Below are positions 27,231 to 35,241 of a DNA stretch of 64,000 nt, piece after piece. Source of the stretch: Bremerella sp. TYQ1 (GTDB lineage: Bacteria > Planctomycetota > Planctomycetia > Pirellulales > Pirellulaceae); contig NZ_CP083740.1 in the NCBI RefSeq assembly GCF_020150455.1, forward strand, positions 5,911,001-5,975,000. The letters are read 5' to 3'. The notes beneath the pieces were generated by a model, which worked only from the letters and a program-made list of their open reading frames with translations, had not been told where the DNA came from and searched no databases. The number at the start of each line of letters is the position of its first letter. Within the stretch, counting starts at the first letter, position 1. Position numbers and translations under genes: made by a program.

Positions 27231-27260
27231 GAAAATAGCCAGGGGCGTTGAGCCCCTGGT
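27231..27260 (-). terminator. Palindromic repeat acting as a leftward terminator
   Basis: CCAGGGGC (27239-27246) and GCCCCTGG (27252-27259) form a perfect 8 bp stem with a 5-base loop. On the minus strand it is followed by CTATTTTCTTTC. It lies 47 bases past the stop of the DUF932-like gene. The sequence type (AGCCAGGGGC...GCCCCTGGT) looks like a dispersed repeat. Confidence 0.7.
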
Positions 27261-27306
27261 ATCGGTTGCCATACAAATCAAAGAGCTCTGTAAGGGCGAC
27301 AGAACT

Positions 27307-28380
27307 CTAGTTCATCAGGACATTCGCGGGTTTTTCGTCGGTGACAAAGAAGTCGGCGAATTCGGAGCCTTCCCCAGCGGTCCCTTCCATGTCGTATTCG
27401 TCCGAGATGAGACTGCCGATGTAGGCTTGCAACGTCCGCGAAGCTGCTTCATCGGCGTGATGCGTGGCTACTTCGCTTGCGAAATTGACCAGGTCGTACA
27501 CGCGGCACTTGGCTGGTAGCACGCGAAGTCGCTTTTCGCTGAGGGCATCGAGATTAGTCAGACCGTACAGCTGATTCATCCGCCCCGTCAAACGGTGGAA
27601 GTCGCCGAGCACGTTGGGGCGATCGAACGACTTCGAGCGGTCCCACTTGAACAGCAACTTGTACAGCTTGTTGCACTCGTTGAGCGAAGCCCACGACGTT
27701 TGCGAACTCTCGAAACGTTGACGCAGTCCGGCGTAGCCTTCGCCGTTGTCGTAACTTTCCAGGGCCCGCGAGATGCAGTGGCCGATGTCTTTGCCTAGAC
27801 TGATGTCGCTGCGGAAGGCCCGGCTGTAGCCAATCGCCCCGTTGCTGCACAACATGCGGAGAAACGAAAGGTAAATTTTCGGCTGGCTGAATCCATCGAT
27901 CGGCGTTTCCATGACAAAGCGATGCTTGAATCGATCGCCGCCGATTTCAAAATCGCAGTCACCACTGCGAGGGCGATGCGTGCTGGTAATCACTCCCTCG
28001 GTGTACTTGATGTCTTTGCCATCGTATTGATCGAGCAGCCCGCGAACTTCTTCATGCGTGATAACGGGGCGTTTTGGATTGCTCACCGAAAGCAAACGCG
28101 GCCCCTTGGCACCACCACGTTCCAGGCAAAATCGAACCGAGTCGTTCGGGGCTTTTTCCGAGATTCGCTGGAAGACTTCGCCGTGGTCGAAGTAACGGAA
28201 GACGCTTTCGGAAAAACCAAATCGCATGAACATCGACTTCCAGAATCGCTTGGTCGGGCGAAGCTTCTCGCCATGCAATTCGATCCCCGTCACATTTACC
28301 CGGCCTGATTTTGCGTCCCGCTCCGCTTCGACACGAAAATCGGAAACGCGAGCATGTCCGTATTCAAAGTTCCATTTCAT
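27307..28380 (-). CDS. DUF932-like (phage/plasmid-type) protein
   Basis: From ATG 28380 the product is 357 residues (the ORF runs to 28452, but that would read through a repeat unit). It is a soluble protein without signal peptide. The region FLRMLCSNGAIGYSRAFRSD resembles the CTNG-type motif of DUF932 proteins, which are known from phages and plasmids with no assigned activity. Residues before it form a mixed alpha/beta part (FEIGGDRFKHRFVMETP). The C-terminal part is helical, followed by an acidic tail. It is downstream of a helicase gene on the same strand, separated by the repeat pair at 28394-28555. Family assignment is tentative. Confidence 0.5.
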   Translation of the reverse strand: MKWNFEYGHARVSDFRVEAERDAKSGRVNVTGIELHGEKLRPTKRFWKSMFMRFGFSESVFRYFDHGEVFQRISEKAPNDSVRFCLERGGAKGPRLLSVSNPKRPVITHEEVRGLLDQYDGKDIKYTEGVITSTHRPRSGDCDFEIGGDRFKHRFVMETPIDGFSQPKIYLSFLRMLCSNGAIGYSRAFRSDISLGKDIGHCISRALESYDNGEGYAGLRQRFESSQTSWASLNECNKLYKLLFKWDRSKSFDRPNVLGDFHRLTGRMNQLYGLTNLDALSEKRLRVLPAKCRVYDLVNFASEVATHHADEAASRTLQAYIGSLISDEYDMEGTAGEGSEFADFFVTDEKPANVLMN

Positions 28381-28393
28381 GAGATTTTCTCCC

Positions 28394-28555
28394 GTTGGGT
28401 CCGCTGTGCGGACCGAAAATGCAGTTGGGTTCCAGACTCCGTAGGCTTGCATCCTCCTGAGGCGATACCAAGGAGGAACGCTTGGTTGGCATGATCGTGA
28501 TGGCTGACTAAGTGCGAAGTGCCATCCCGACGTTGGTCCGCACAGCGAGCCCTAC
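28394..28555. repeat. Paired inverted-repeat element, copy 2
   Basis: A unit GTTGGGTCCGCTGTGCGGAC (28394-28413) faces one whose minus strand reads GTAGGGCTCGCTGTGCGGAC (28536-28555). The outer end of the second unit overlaps the helicase stop codon, just as copy 1 abuts the hemA stop. About 120 bases lie between the units and are unlike the interior of copy 1. Confidence 0.75.
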
Positions 28556-29769
28556 TAAAACCGATTCCGCCGCTGTTCCCACATCGGTCTCGTTTCTTTG
28601 AGGGCAGCGACTAGCTTGGGCAGTTTGACTGGGGTACCGGCGATCAGTTTGCGCGACCGCTGGCTGATCGCTTCAATCTGGCGGTTCATCTTGAGGCTGT
28701 TCCACTGATCGCCGGCCCACACGTACTGCTCGTTGGCCGCGGCCGTTTTCAGAATCGGATGCGGGGTTTGTTGGCATTGCACCACTTGCTTGTGCGGGTG
28801 ATCCGAGTGCTTGCGGAACACTCGGCCGCACATCTGGATGGTGCAGGCCTTGCTTGAAGGACGACAGAAGACCGTCTTCAAGTCGGGGCAGTCAAATCCT
28901 TCCGTCAGAATGTTCATGTTGATCAGCACGTTGACTTTGCCGGCAATGAAGTCGGCCAGTTGCCGATCGCGATCACTCTTGGCGGTCACAATCTCGCTGC
29001 GAATGCCACGAAGCGTGAGCTCCTCTTGGCATTCGACGCATTGGTCGTGGCGGTGGAAGAAGACAATCGACTTCCCCCACCGCGTGATGTCCGACGCGTA
29101 GGTCTCCGCGACGGCACCCGGGGTATATTCCGGAATGGTGTAGTGGTGGTATTCGCTCAGGTAACCATCTTGAATCAACTGATGGATTCCGGCATCGCGA
29201 ATGACATGATCGAAGCAAAGCTTGACACGGTCGCCGCGGAAGGGAGTCGCGGTCAGCCCCAGGATGTATTGCGGACGAATCGTGCAGTGCAGATTGGCCA
29301 TGCTCATTGCGGCATCGTGCTGGGCTTCGTCGACAATCAGCATGTCGACTTTCGGAGGATCTTTGTCGAACATCGAGATCAGTTCGAGCTTCACATCGAA
29401 GCCGCGAGCCAGGTTTTCGGCTTGAGCCTGGCTAAGCAGATTGCGACGCATCGAAACCCAGCCGATGGAAAGACCGAAATGTTTTTGCATCCACTGGGCG
29501 ATTGCCAGGCCCATGACCGTTTTCCCGCTGCCCGTGGGACTTTCGACCAGGACCGAGGCACTCGACCCAGCGAACTCGTCGAACGGATCGGCGTGTGCGT
29601 TTAAGAGAGCCTTGATCGCCTTGGTGACGATTCGTTTTTGATAAGGACGCGGCTGAGCATCGACACCCTCGAACAGATCTTCCAGCAGGGACAACTCCGC
29701 GAAAGCGGACTTTGTTTCGGTCGATTCTTCGATCCAATCACCCAATTCCAGGCCAATTCCCAAAGCCAT
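28555..29769 (-). CDS. DEAD/DEAH-box (superfamily 2) helicase
   Basis: ATG 29769 is chosen because GGAGAGG (29776-29782) precedes it; the frame is open to 29850. The product has 404 residues. Motif I is SPTGSGKT, motif II is the DEAQ-like VDEAQH, motif III-like LGLTATPFRGD follows, and the C-terminal RecA-like half contains ILTEGFDCPDLK and MCGRVFRKH (motifs V and VI). It resembles short SSL2/type III restriction-like helicases that move along or unwind nucleic acid with ATP. No nuclease or methylase domain is fused. It is upstream of a DUF932-like gene, so a shared role in DNA processing, mobility or defence is possible but unproven. Confidence 0.85.
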   Translation of the reverse strand: MALGIGLELGDWIEESTETKSAFAELSLLEDLFEGVDAQPRPYQKRIVTKAIKALLNAHADPFDEFAGSSASVLVESPTGSGKTVMGLAIAQWMQKHFGLSIGWVSMRRNLLSQAQAENLARGFDVKLELISMFDKDPPKVDMLIVDEAQHDAAMSMANLHCTIRPQYILGLTATPFRGDRVKLCFDHVIRDAGIHQLIQDGYLSEYHHYTIPEYTPGAVAETYASDITRWGKSIVFFHRHDQCVECQEELTLRGIRSEIVTAKSDRDRQLADFIAGKVNVLINMNILTEGFDCPDLKTVFCRPSSKACTIQMCGRVFRKHSDHPHKQVVQCQQTPHPILKTAAANEQYVWAGDQWNSLKMNRQIEAISQRSRKLIAGTPVKLPKLVAALKETRPMWEQRRNRF

Positions 29770-29979
29770 GACAGACCTCTCCATATCTCGGCAAAGTGAT
29801 GTGTTTGTGTCGTGTGCAGCCCGGCGGAAAACCTTTCCCATCCGCGACACAGGTACTATCGATTAGCCGGATGACACGTTGGGTCACTTCCGATTTGGCG
29901 TAGAAAAATAATTAGGAAAAACAATCGGCACGCGTTGTAAGTGCCAGTGCTGTAGGAGATTAAGAAAGAATGGTATCGA

Positions 29980-30393
29980 TCAGGAAAACATCTGGAACTG
30001 CCCTGTCGGTTCGAAGGCGTTCTCGAAATGCCGGACTTCAGGCGTACGTTGGTGTGCCGGCCAGACGATGGCGATGACATCGAATCGGGCCGGGCAGTTT
30101 CCCAGCAGGTCGTGTCGTCGCATATACGCTAGCGCGGCACGCGTGAGTCGCTGCTGCTTGTCGCGATTCACCGCTTCATCCGGCGAGCCCTTTTCTTCCG
30201 CGGCGCGGGTTTTCACTTCGACGAAAACGATCGTGTGATCTTGCACCGCAATGATGTCGATTTCGCCGAGTCGCGAACGATCTTGGGTCGCGACAATCGT
30301 GTAGCCGCGGCGGCGAAGGTACTTGCAGGCGAACTGTTCGCCACGTTGACCTAGCGACTTGGGCTGCCACCACGATTTAAGCCAGGTCAACAT
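29980..30393 (-). CDS. yraN: YraN family (UPF0102) nuclease-fold protein
   Basis: A 137-residue protein with the family pattern LGQRGEQFACKYLRRRGY, then RLGEIDIIAVQDHTIVFVEVKTRA, which holds the E-I-D...E-V-K residues of a restriction-endonuclease-like fold. Family members are Holliday junction resolvase-like; activity is unproven in most species. An amidase gene lies 10 bases upstream on the same strand, so both probably share a transcript. Length is slightly above the usual 120. Confidence 0.88.
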   Translation of the reverse strand: MLTWLKSWWQPKSLGQRGEQFACKYLRRRGYTIVATQDRSRLGEIDIIAVQDHTIVFVEVKTRAAEEKGSPDEAVNRDKQQRLTRAALAYMRRHDLLGNCPARFDVIAIVWPAHQRTPEVRHFENAFEPTGQFQMFS

Positions 30394-30403
30394 GCATCTG
30401 CCT

Positions 30404-31996
30404 TTACGACTTCGCGAGCGGAGGAAGCTCGCTGATATCGGGGAAGTCAGGCCGCGTGCGGTAGTGCGACTCGAGGGCTTCCATGACGGCGAGGACTTGA
30501 TCTTCCCGCCAAAACCGACCGGCGACTTGCACGCCGACAGGAAGCCCCGTGCTGCCCAGTTCGACCGACTTCGCCAGGCGGTAGCTGGCGTCCGACTTGG
30601 TTTCGCGGTCGGTTTCTTCTTCAGGCTGTACCCGTGTCGCGGGAACGTTACCGCACGGCACGCCTAGCAGGTTCATCACTACGCTGTAGCTTGCCGCAGG
30701 CATCATGTCGACGGCGTAGTTCCGCTTCAGCGCGGGAGTGGCATGGGTGGGGCACAGAACGACATCGACGTTTGCCGCGTCCCATGTCTGGAAGATCTCG
30801 CCGACTTGCTGGGCAGCTTCGTACGTAATTTGCCATAGCGAATTGGCCGAGCGTGGCCCCGACGCTTGAAAGAGGGAAGCCATTTTACGTTTCCGAAATG
30901 GCTTCAGCGCGAGCATCGCCACCAGCGGCCGTAGCCATCGGGGCATCGCGGCCAAGCGAACGAGTCGGGCCACTTCTGGATCGAGCTTGCTACCTTTCAG
31001 CATCCGACGAAAGTCTTTTCCACCGTCGGCGCTGGCAATCGCAAAGTACGACTTCAGCACCTCCAGCGTGCGGGGAGGTGGAAGTGGAACGATCGTCGCC
31101 CCTTGAGCTTTCAGGCCTGCGGCGCCCTCGGCAATCGCTCTTCGCACGGCGGGGCAGGGGGGGAAGAACTCGTCGTCGTCATAAACGCCGATGCGCAGCT
31201 GAGCAATATCGATCGGACCATGGTCAGAAAATCCCAGCGGAGGATCTTCCGCCTCGTCCCATTTGGTTTGGGGATCTCGACGCGACAAAACCTGCATCGC
31301 CAGGCGAAGATCGGCCACGTGCCGTGCCATGGGACCTGGCTGGAATTCGAGCCACGACATGCCACGTAAGTTTTCGACCGCTCCGCTGCGGACCAGTCGC
31401 CGCGATGTCGGCTTCAAACCGGCGATTCCGCAGAAGTGACTCGGCAGGCGAATGCTTCCGCCCAAGTCGCTGCCCAGTCCGAGGGCCGTTCCGCCGGCCG
31501 CCAAAATGGCTGCTTCGCCACCACTGCTTCCGCCGACACTGCGATCGACGTTCCAAGGATTGTGCGTCGTGCCGAAGACCGGATTGCGTGTCTCGTGAAT
31601 GATCATTAATTGCGGCACATTCGTGAGCCCCAAGACCACTCCACCAGCTTGCCGAAGCCGCGCGACCAAAGGCCCGTCACTGGGATGTTCGACCGCGGGA
31701 GTCGTCATCCCCAGCGTCGACTTTCCGCCCGCTACGTGGAAGCATTCTTTAATCGAAAGAGGAACACCGCGCAGCAAGCCTCCTTCGCAAAAGTGAGGAT
31801 CGTTGTCGAGCCGTTTGGCCGTTTCGGTGGCCTGATCAAAGAACGTTTCGACCACGGCATTCAATGAAGGATTGACCGCTTCGATCCGCTGAATGTGTGC
31901 GGCGACCACTTCGCTCGACGAGACCTCGCCGGAAGAAACCAATCGGGCCAACTGGGCGGCACCCAGTTGCCAAAGTTTTTGGGACGTGCGTTGCAT
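30404..31996 (-). CDS. Amidase (amidase-signature family)
   Basis: A 530-residue Ser-cisSer-Lys amidase. The signature glycine/serine region is GGSSGGEAAILAAGGTALG, followed by LGSDLGGSIRLPSHFCGIAGLKPT with the nucleophilic Ser. The N-terminal part (VNPSLNAVVETFFDQA and GLLRGVPLSIKECF, with the catalytic-type Lys) fits too. It could be a GatA relative, but no gatB or gatC is near and its C-terminal half is divergent, so a stand-alone hydrolase of fatty or aryl amides is more likely. yraN follows after 10 bases. Confidence 0.88.
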   Translation of the reverse strand: MQRTSQKLWQLGAAQLARLVSSGEVSSSEVVAAHIQRIEAVNPSLNAVVETFFDQATETAKRLDNDPHFCEGGLLRGVPLSIKECFHVAGGKSTLGMTTPAVEHPSDGPLVARLRQAGGVVLGLTNVPQLMIIHETRNPVFGTTHNPWNVDRSVGGSSGGEAAILAAGGTALGLGSDLGGSIRLPSHFCGIAGLKPTSRRLVRSGAVENLRGMSWLEFQPGPMARHVADLRLAMQVLSRRDPQTKWDEAEDPPLGFSDHGPIDIAQLRIGVYDDDEFFPPCPAVRRAIAEGAAGLKAQGATIVPLPPPRTLEVLKSYFAIASADGGKDFRRMLKGSKLDPEVARLVRLAAMPRWLRPLVAMLALKPFRKRKMASLFQASGPRSANSLWQITYEAAQQVGEIFQTWDAANVDVVLCPTHATPALKRNYAVDMMPAASYSVVMNLLGVPCGNVPATRVQPEEETDRETKSDASYRLAKSVELGSTGLPVGVQVAGRFWREDQVLAVMEALESHYRTRPDFPDISELPPLAKS

Positions 31997-32090
31997 GGCC
32001 TGATTCTACCGAAGAGCCTCCGTGATGTCTCGGAGTCTAATGATCCCGATTTTGATTGTCGAACGTGTGGGCAAAGCTAGAATGCATTTT

Positions 32091-32351
32091 ATGAACCAAC
32101 AAATTCCCCCAGACGTTCAGGAAAGAATCGCGGCTCGAATTGCTAAGGGCAACTTTAACAGTGAAGAGGAAGTGTTGCGCCAAGCGATAGATGCCTTGGA
32201 TCGCATGGAAGAGGAAGCCGTTCTCCAGTGGAACGCGAAAACCCAGCAGGCCATCGCTGATAGCGAATCGGGCAATTTTTCGCCGCTTAACAAAGAAGAG
32301 GTAATCCAACGCGTTCGTGACCGTCTTGCTCAAGCCGGGATTATTGCCTGA
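32091..32351 (+). CDS. ParD-like ribbon-helix-helix antitoxin
   Basis: From ATG 32091 (earlier in-frame ATGs occur at 32022, 32025 and 32082) the product has 86 residues. It begins MNQQIPPDVQERIAARIAKG and continues NFNSEEEVLRQAIDALDRME, a typical N-terminal ribbon-helix-helix DNA-binding domain of ParD-type antitoxins. The rest is an acidic, helical toxin-binding tail. A weak promoter (TTGTCG, 16 bases, TAGAAT at 32078) lies directly upstream. No intact toxin follows; a short toxin-like remnant does. It is divergent from the amidase gene. Confidence 0.75.
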   Translation: MNQQIPPDVQERIAARIAKGNFNSEEEVLRQAIDALDRMEEEAVLQWNAKTQQAIADSESGNFSPLNKEEVIQRVRDRLAQAGIIA

Positions 32352-32353
32352 TC

Positions 32354-32480
32354 ATGGAGATTGTCTCGACTGACTTGTCTGAACTGACACTGCCCAGGTT
32401 GATCTGTCGAAATTCGGTATTACATTGTCGTCGTCGATCGTCGTTTAGAACGAGCCGATCGAATCGTTGATGGGGCGTAA
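32354..32480 (+). pseudogene. Possible ParE toxin remnant
   Basis: ATG 32354 starts 2 bases after the antitoxin stop, as ParE genes often do, and reads MEIVSTDLSEL. Coding resemblance then jumps to another frame: from base 32403 it reads SVEIRYYIVVVDRRLERADR and ends IVDGA at TAA 32478, which recalls the C-terminal beta strands and 'VLxGARD' end of ParE toxins. The frame change and the short length (about 42 codons against about 95) suggest a frameshifted, internally deleted gene. This is a visual resemblance only. Confidence 0.35.
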
Positions 32481-32497
32481 CACATGCTCAGCACTCT

Positions 32498-33121
32498 CTA
32501 GCTTGCCCCGGTTCCTAGCCATTGGCCCATGCCGTTGAGGATCATGTCGACGGCGATCGTGCCGGTGAGCAGGGCCATGATTCGGCCGATCGTGTCGAGG
32601 TAGCGTTCCATGATCGGTTCCCAGCGTTTGCGGATCATGTCATGAATCCATTTCAGGACGATGATCGAGATCACGCAGACGAAGACGGCAAATCCGATCG
32701 CCCCAGCCGCTTCCGGGATCGACACTTTGGAGCCTGTCACGATCGAAGCGCTGATCGTTCCTGGTCCCAGCATAAAGGGCAAAGCCGTTCCTTCGGCGCC
32801 GTGCGGCTGTTCACCTCGCAGGCCTTTAAGGGCACTGCTGCCGTTCATCACCAGGCGAATCGAAACCAGCAAAAACACCACTCCGCCGAACATCAAGAAC
32901 GACTCGTAGCGGACTTTGAAGATTGTGGTGAAGACCTGATCTCCCACAACCGCAAAGCCAAAGTAAATGGCAGCACTCATAAGCCCGGTGCGCACCATCG
33001 TTTTGGTGAAACTCTGCAGGTCTAATCCTTCGATTAGATCAAGCAGGTAGATGCACAGGAGAAAAGGATTTAAGAGAACTAGTAGCAGTGTCGCGGAGTC
33101 AATCAGCTCTTGGCTAAGCAT
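32498..33121 (-). CDS. MarC family integral membrane protein
   Basis: A 207-residue protein with six predicted membrane helices, typical of the MarC/UPF0056 family. It begins near a NPF-type turn (LLVLLNPFLLCIYLLD) and carries the conserved LPFMLGPGTISASIV loop, matching the family phrase PLLAGPGTIS. Function in the family is unknown; the old link to multidrug resistance is not supported. It is downstream of the ectoine uptake ATPase gene, 7 bases away on the same strand, and may be cotranscribed with it. Confidence 0.88.
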   Translation of the reverse strand: MLSQELIDSATLLLVLLNPFLLCIYLLDLIEGLDLQSFTKTMVRTGLMSAAIYFGFAVVGDQVFTTIFKVRYESFLMFGGVVFLLVSIRLVMNGSSALKGLRGEQPHGAEGTALPFMLGPGTISASIVTGSKVSIPEAAGAIGFAVFVCVISIIVLKWIHDMIRKRWEPIMERYLDTIGRIMALLTGTIAVDMILNGMGQWLGTGAS

Positions 33122-33128
33122 CGTGGGG

Positions 33129-33908
33129 CTAGGCTTCCAATACCGTCTTGAGAAATTCCTGGGTGCGTTTTTCTTTGGGTTCGGTGAAAATCTGGCTCGG
33201 CGGACCTTCTTCGAGGATGACGCCTTGGTCGAAGAACAGCACGCGATCAGCGATCTCTCGTGCGAAGTTCATCTCGTGGGTGACCAACAGCATCGTCATG
33301 TCCGACTTTTCGGCCAGCTTCCGCAGCACGTTGAGCACTTCGTGTACCAACTCGGGGTCGAGCGCGGAGGTGACTTCGTCGAACAGCATGATCTCTGGCT
33401 GCATCGCCAAGGCTCGCGCAATCGCGACGCGCTGTTTCTGCCCGCCGGAAAGTTGGGCCGGGTGCGCGTCCGCTTTGCCATCCATGCCGACCATTTCCAG
33501 CAGCTGCATCGCTTTCTCGTCGGCGACGGTACCGGAAACGTTGTTCACCAGTTTCGGGGCGAGCGTTAAATTCTGACGAACGGAAAGATGGGGAAACAAA
33601 AAGAAGTGCTGGAAAACCATCCCCAGCTTCGAACGCATCCGCCGCATGTGGGCTTCGTCCGCTTTCTTCTCGGTGCCGTTGACGTTCATCGTCCAAACTG
33701 ATTCGCCATCGACCATCACCGTGCCGCCGTTGGGGGCTTCCAGCGTCATCAGGATCCGTAGCAACGTACTTTTGCCGGAACCGCTGGGACCGATGATGGC
33801 AATCTTTTCGCCGGAATGAATATCGACGTTCAAGCCTCGCAGCACCTGGTTAGTGCCGTAGGTCTTTTGGAGATCGCGAATTTGAAGTTGAGGGGTCGTG
33901 TCGCTCAT
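33129..33908 (-). CDS. ehuA: Ectoine/hydroxyectoine ABC transporter, ATP-binding protein
   Basis: ATG 33908 is chosen: it overlaps the permease stop by four bases (ATGA at 33905-33908), and the protein begins [18 protein letters not shown]. The frame runs open upstream to 34211, but inside ehuD. The 259-residue ATPase has Walker [10 protein letters not shown], signature LSGGQKQR and Walker [13 protein letters not shown]. It matches polar amino acid/ectoine importers (PAAT family). The gene order ehuB-ehuC-ehuD-ehuA beside ectABCD supports the substrate. Confidence 0.9.
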   Translation of the reverse strand: MSDTTPQLQIRDLQKTYGTNQVLRGLNVDIHSGEKIAIIGPSGSGKSTLLRILMTLEAPNGGTVMVDGESVWTMNVNGTEKKADEAHMRRMRSKLGMVFQHFFLFPHLSVRQNLTLAPKLVNNVSGTVADEKAMQLLEMVGMDGKADAHPAQLSGGQKQRVAIARALAMQPEIMLFDEVTSALDPELVHEVLNVLRKLAEKSDMTMLLVTHEMNFAREIADRVLFFDQGVILEEGPPSQIFTEPKEKRTQEFLKTVLEA

Positions 33909-34564
33909 GAGGTCATTGCCGCGGTGCGTTTGCGAAGCCATTCGACCGACAGCCCAGCCAATAGGCTTAGCAGGATGAAAAGCACACCCACGATCGTCAG
34001 GGGTTCCAGGTATCGGTAATGTTCGTTGCCGAAGATCTTTGCTTCGTTCAAGATTTCCAAGACAGTAATCGTCGACAGCAGCGGTGCTTCCTTCAGCATC
34101 GCGATCAGGTAATTGCCGAGGTTCGGCAGGATGGGCGGAATCGCTTGGGGAAGGATCACGTAGCGATAGGTTTGCAGCGGGGTCAGATTCAGCGCTTTGG
34201 CCGCGTTCCATTGGCCCCGAGCGATACCATCGAGCCCTGCCCGATAGACTTCAGCCGTATAGCAGCTGTAATGCACGCCGAGCACCAGGATACCGGTCAT
34301 CAGCGGCGAGAAGCCTCGGCCGACCACGTCGATCATGACGTAATAGACGAAAAACAGCTGTACCAGTAGCGGCGTACTCCGGACGAACTCGACAACGCCC
34401 CACGCTGGCCAACTGATGTAAGTCGATTTCGAGCGGCGCATCACGGCCCAAAGCAAACCAAGGATCAACGCCAGGACCATGCCGCCGGCGACCGCTTCCA
34501 GGGTGACGATTAAACCGCTAAGGATGTGCGGCATGACTTGCCACACGACGTCCCATTTCCACAT
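33905..34564 (-). CDS. ehuD: Ectoine/hydroxyectoine ABC transporter permease
   Basis: A 219-residue PAAT-type permease with about five membrane helices and the conserved cytoplasmic loop. The EAA-like region reads [20 protein letters not shown], where it contacts the ATPase. It begins 2 bases after the ehuC stop and overlaps ehuA by four bases, so the set is one operon. Assignment as EhuD rather than a generic polar amino acid permease depends on the neighbourhood. Confidence 0.88.
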   Translation of the reverse strand: MWKWDVVWQVMPHILSGLIVTLEAVAGGMVLALILGLLWAVMRRSKSTYISWPAWGVVEFVRSTPLLVQLFFVYYVMIDVVGRGFSPLMTGILVLGVHYSCYTAEVYRAGLDGIARGQWNAAKALNLTPLQTYRYVILPQAIPPILPNLGNYLIAMLKEAPLLSTITVLEILNEAKIFGNEHYRYLEPLTIVGVLFILLSLLAGLSVEWLRKRTAAMTS

Positions 34565-34566
34565 GG

Positions 34567-35241
34567 TTAGTTCCCTCCTCCGTAATCACGTCCTCGGGAA
34601 TAGCGATGCTCCAGCACGCGGAAGATGGCGGTGATGATCATCGAGAGCAGGAAGTAAACGATCAGCAGCAAGCCAAAGATCTCGAACGAACGATGAGTAT
34701 CGTCTCGCAGGAACTTGCCCTGCAGCGTGAGGTCGGTCACGGTGATTGTCGAGACCAACGCGGTTCCTTTGAGAAGTTCGATCATCAAGTTCCCAAACGG
34801 CGGAATCATCGCCAGGATTGCTTGAGGAAAGATGACGTATCGCATCGTTTGCCATCGGCTGAGGTTCAACGCGGCGGCAGCTTGATATTGTCCTTTAGGA
34901 ACCGATTCGAGACTGGCCCGCACGACTTCGGCGCCATAGGCTCCGACGTTCGCACCCAAAACCAAGATGCCGGTCGAGATGGCATCGAGGCGGATATTGG
35001 TCAGCTCCGGCATCGCGAAGTAGAACCAATACAGCAAGATCAACGCACTCGCACCGCGGAAAACGGTGATGTAAAACGCGCTTAGCCAACGCAGAATTGG
35101 ATCGGTCGACTTGCTCCACACGCCAAACAGCACCGACAAAAAGATCGCCACAGCGCAGCCGCCGAGCGTGATGATGACAGTGATGTGCAGCCCTTGCAGC
35201 AGGAAGGGAAGCAGGTCAAAGGGAGGGGGGAGATTGCTCAC
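34567..35241 (-). CDS. ehuC: Ectoine/hydroxyectoine ABC transporter permease
   Basis: A 224-residue partner permease with about five helices and an EAA-like loop, AAALNLSRWQTMRYVIFPQA. The N-terminal helix ITVIITLGGCAVAIFLSVLFG and the mid region SALILLYWFYFAMPE fit the family. Its start overlaps the end of ehuB (35238-35241). With EhuD it forms the membrane channel for compatible solute uptake. Confidence 0.88.
   Translation of the reverse strand: MSNLPPPFDLLPFLLQGLHITVIITLGGCAVAIFLSVLFGVWSKSTDPILRWLSAFYITVFRGASALILLYWFYFAMPELTNIRLDAISTGILVLGANVGAYGAEVVRASLESVPKGQYQAAAALNLSRWQTMRYVIFPQAILAMIPPFGNLMIELLKGTALVSTITVTDLTLQGKFLRDDTHRSFEIFGLLLIVYFLLSMIITAIFRVLEHRYSRGRDYGGGN

Noticed and set aside
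33909..34211. N-terminal extension of ehuA up to 34211
   Set aside because: The extra 101 residues lie inside ehuD in another frame and are not ABC-like; the ATGA overlap start at 33908 fits the operon.
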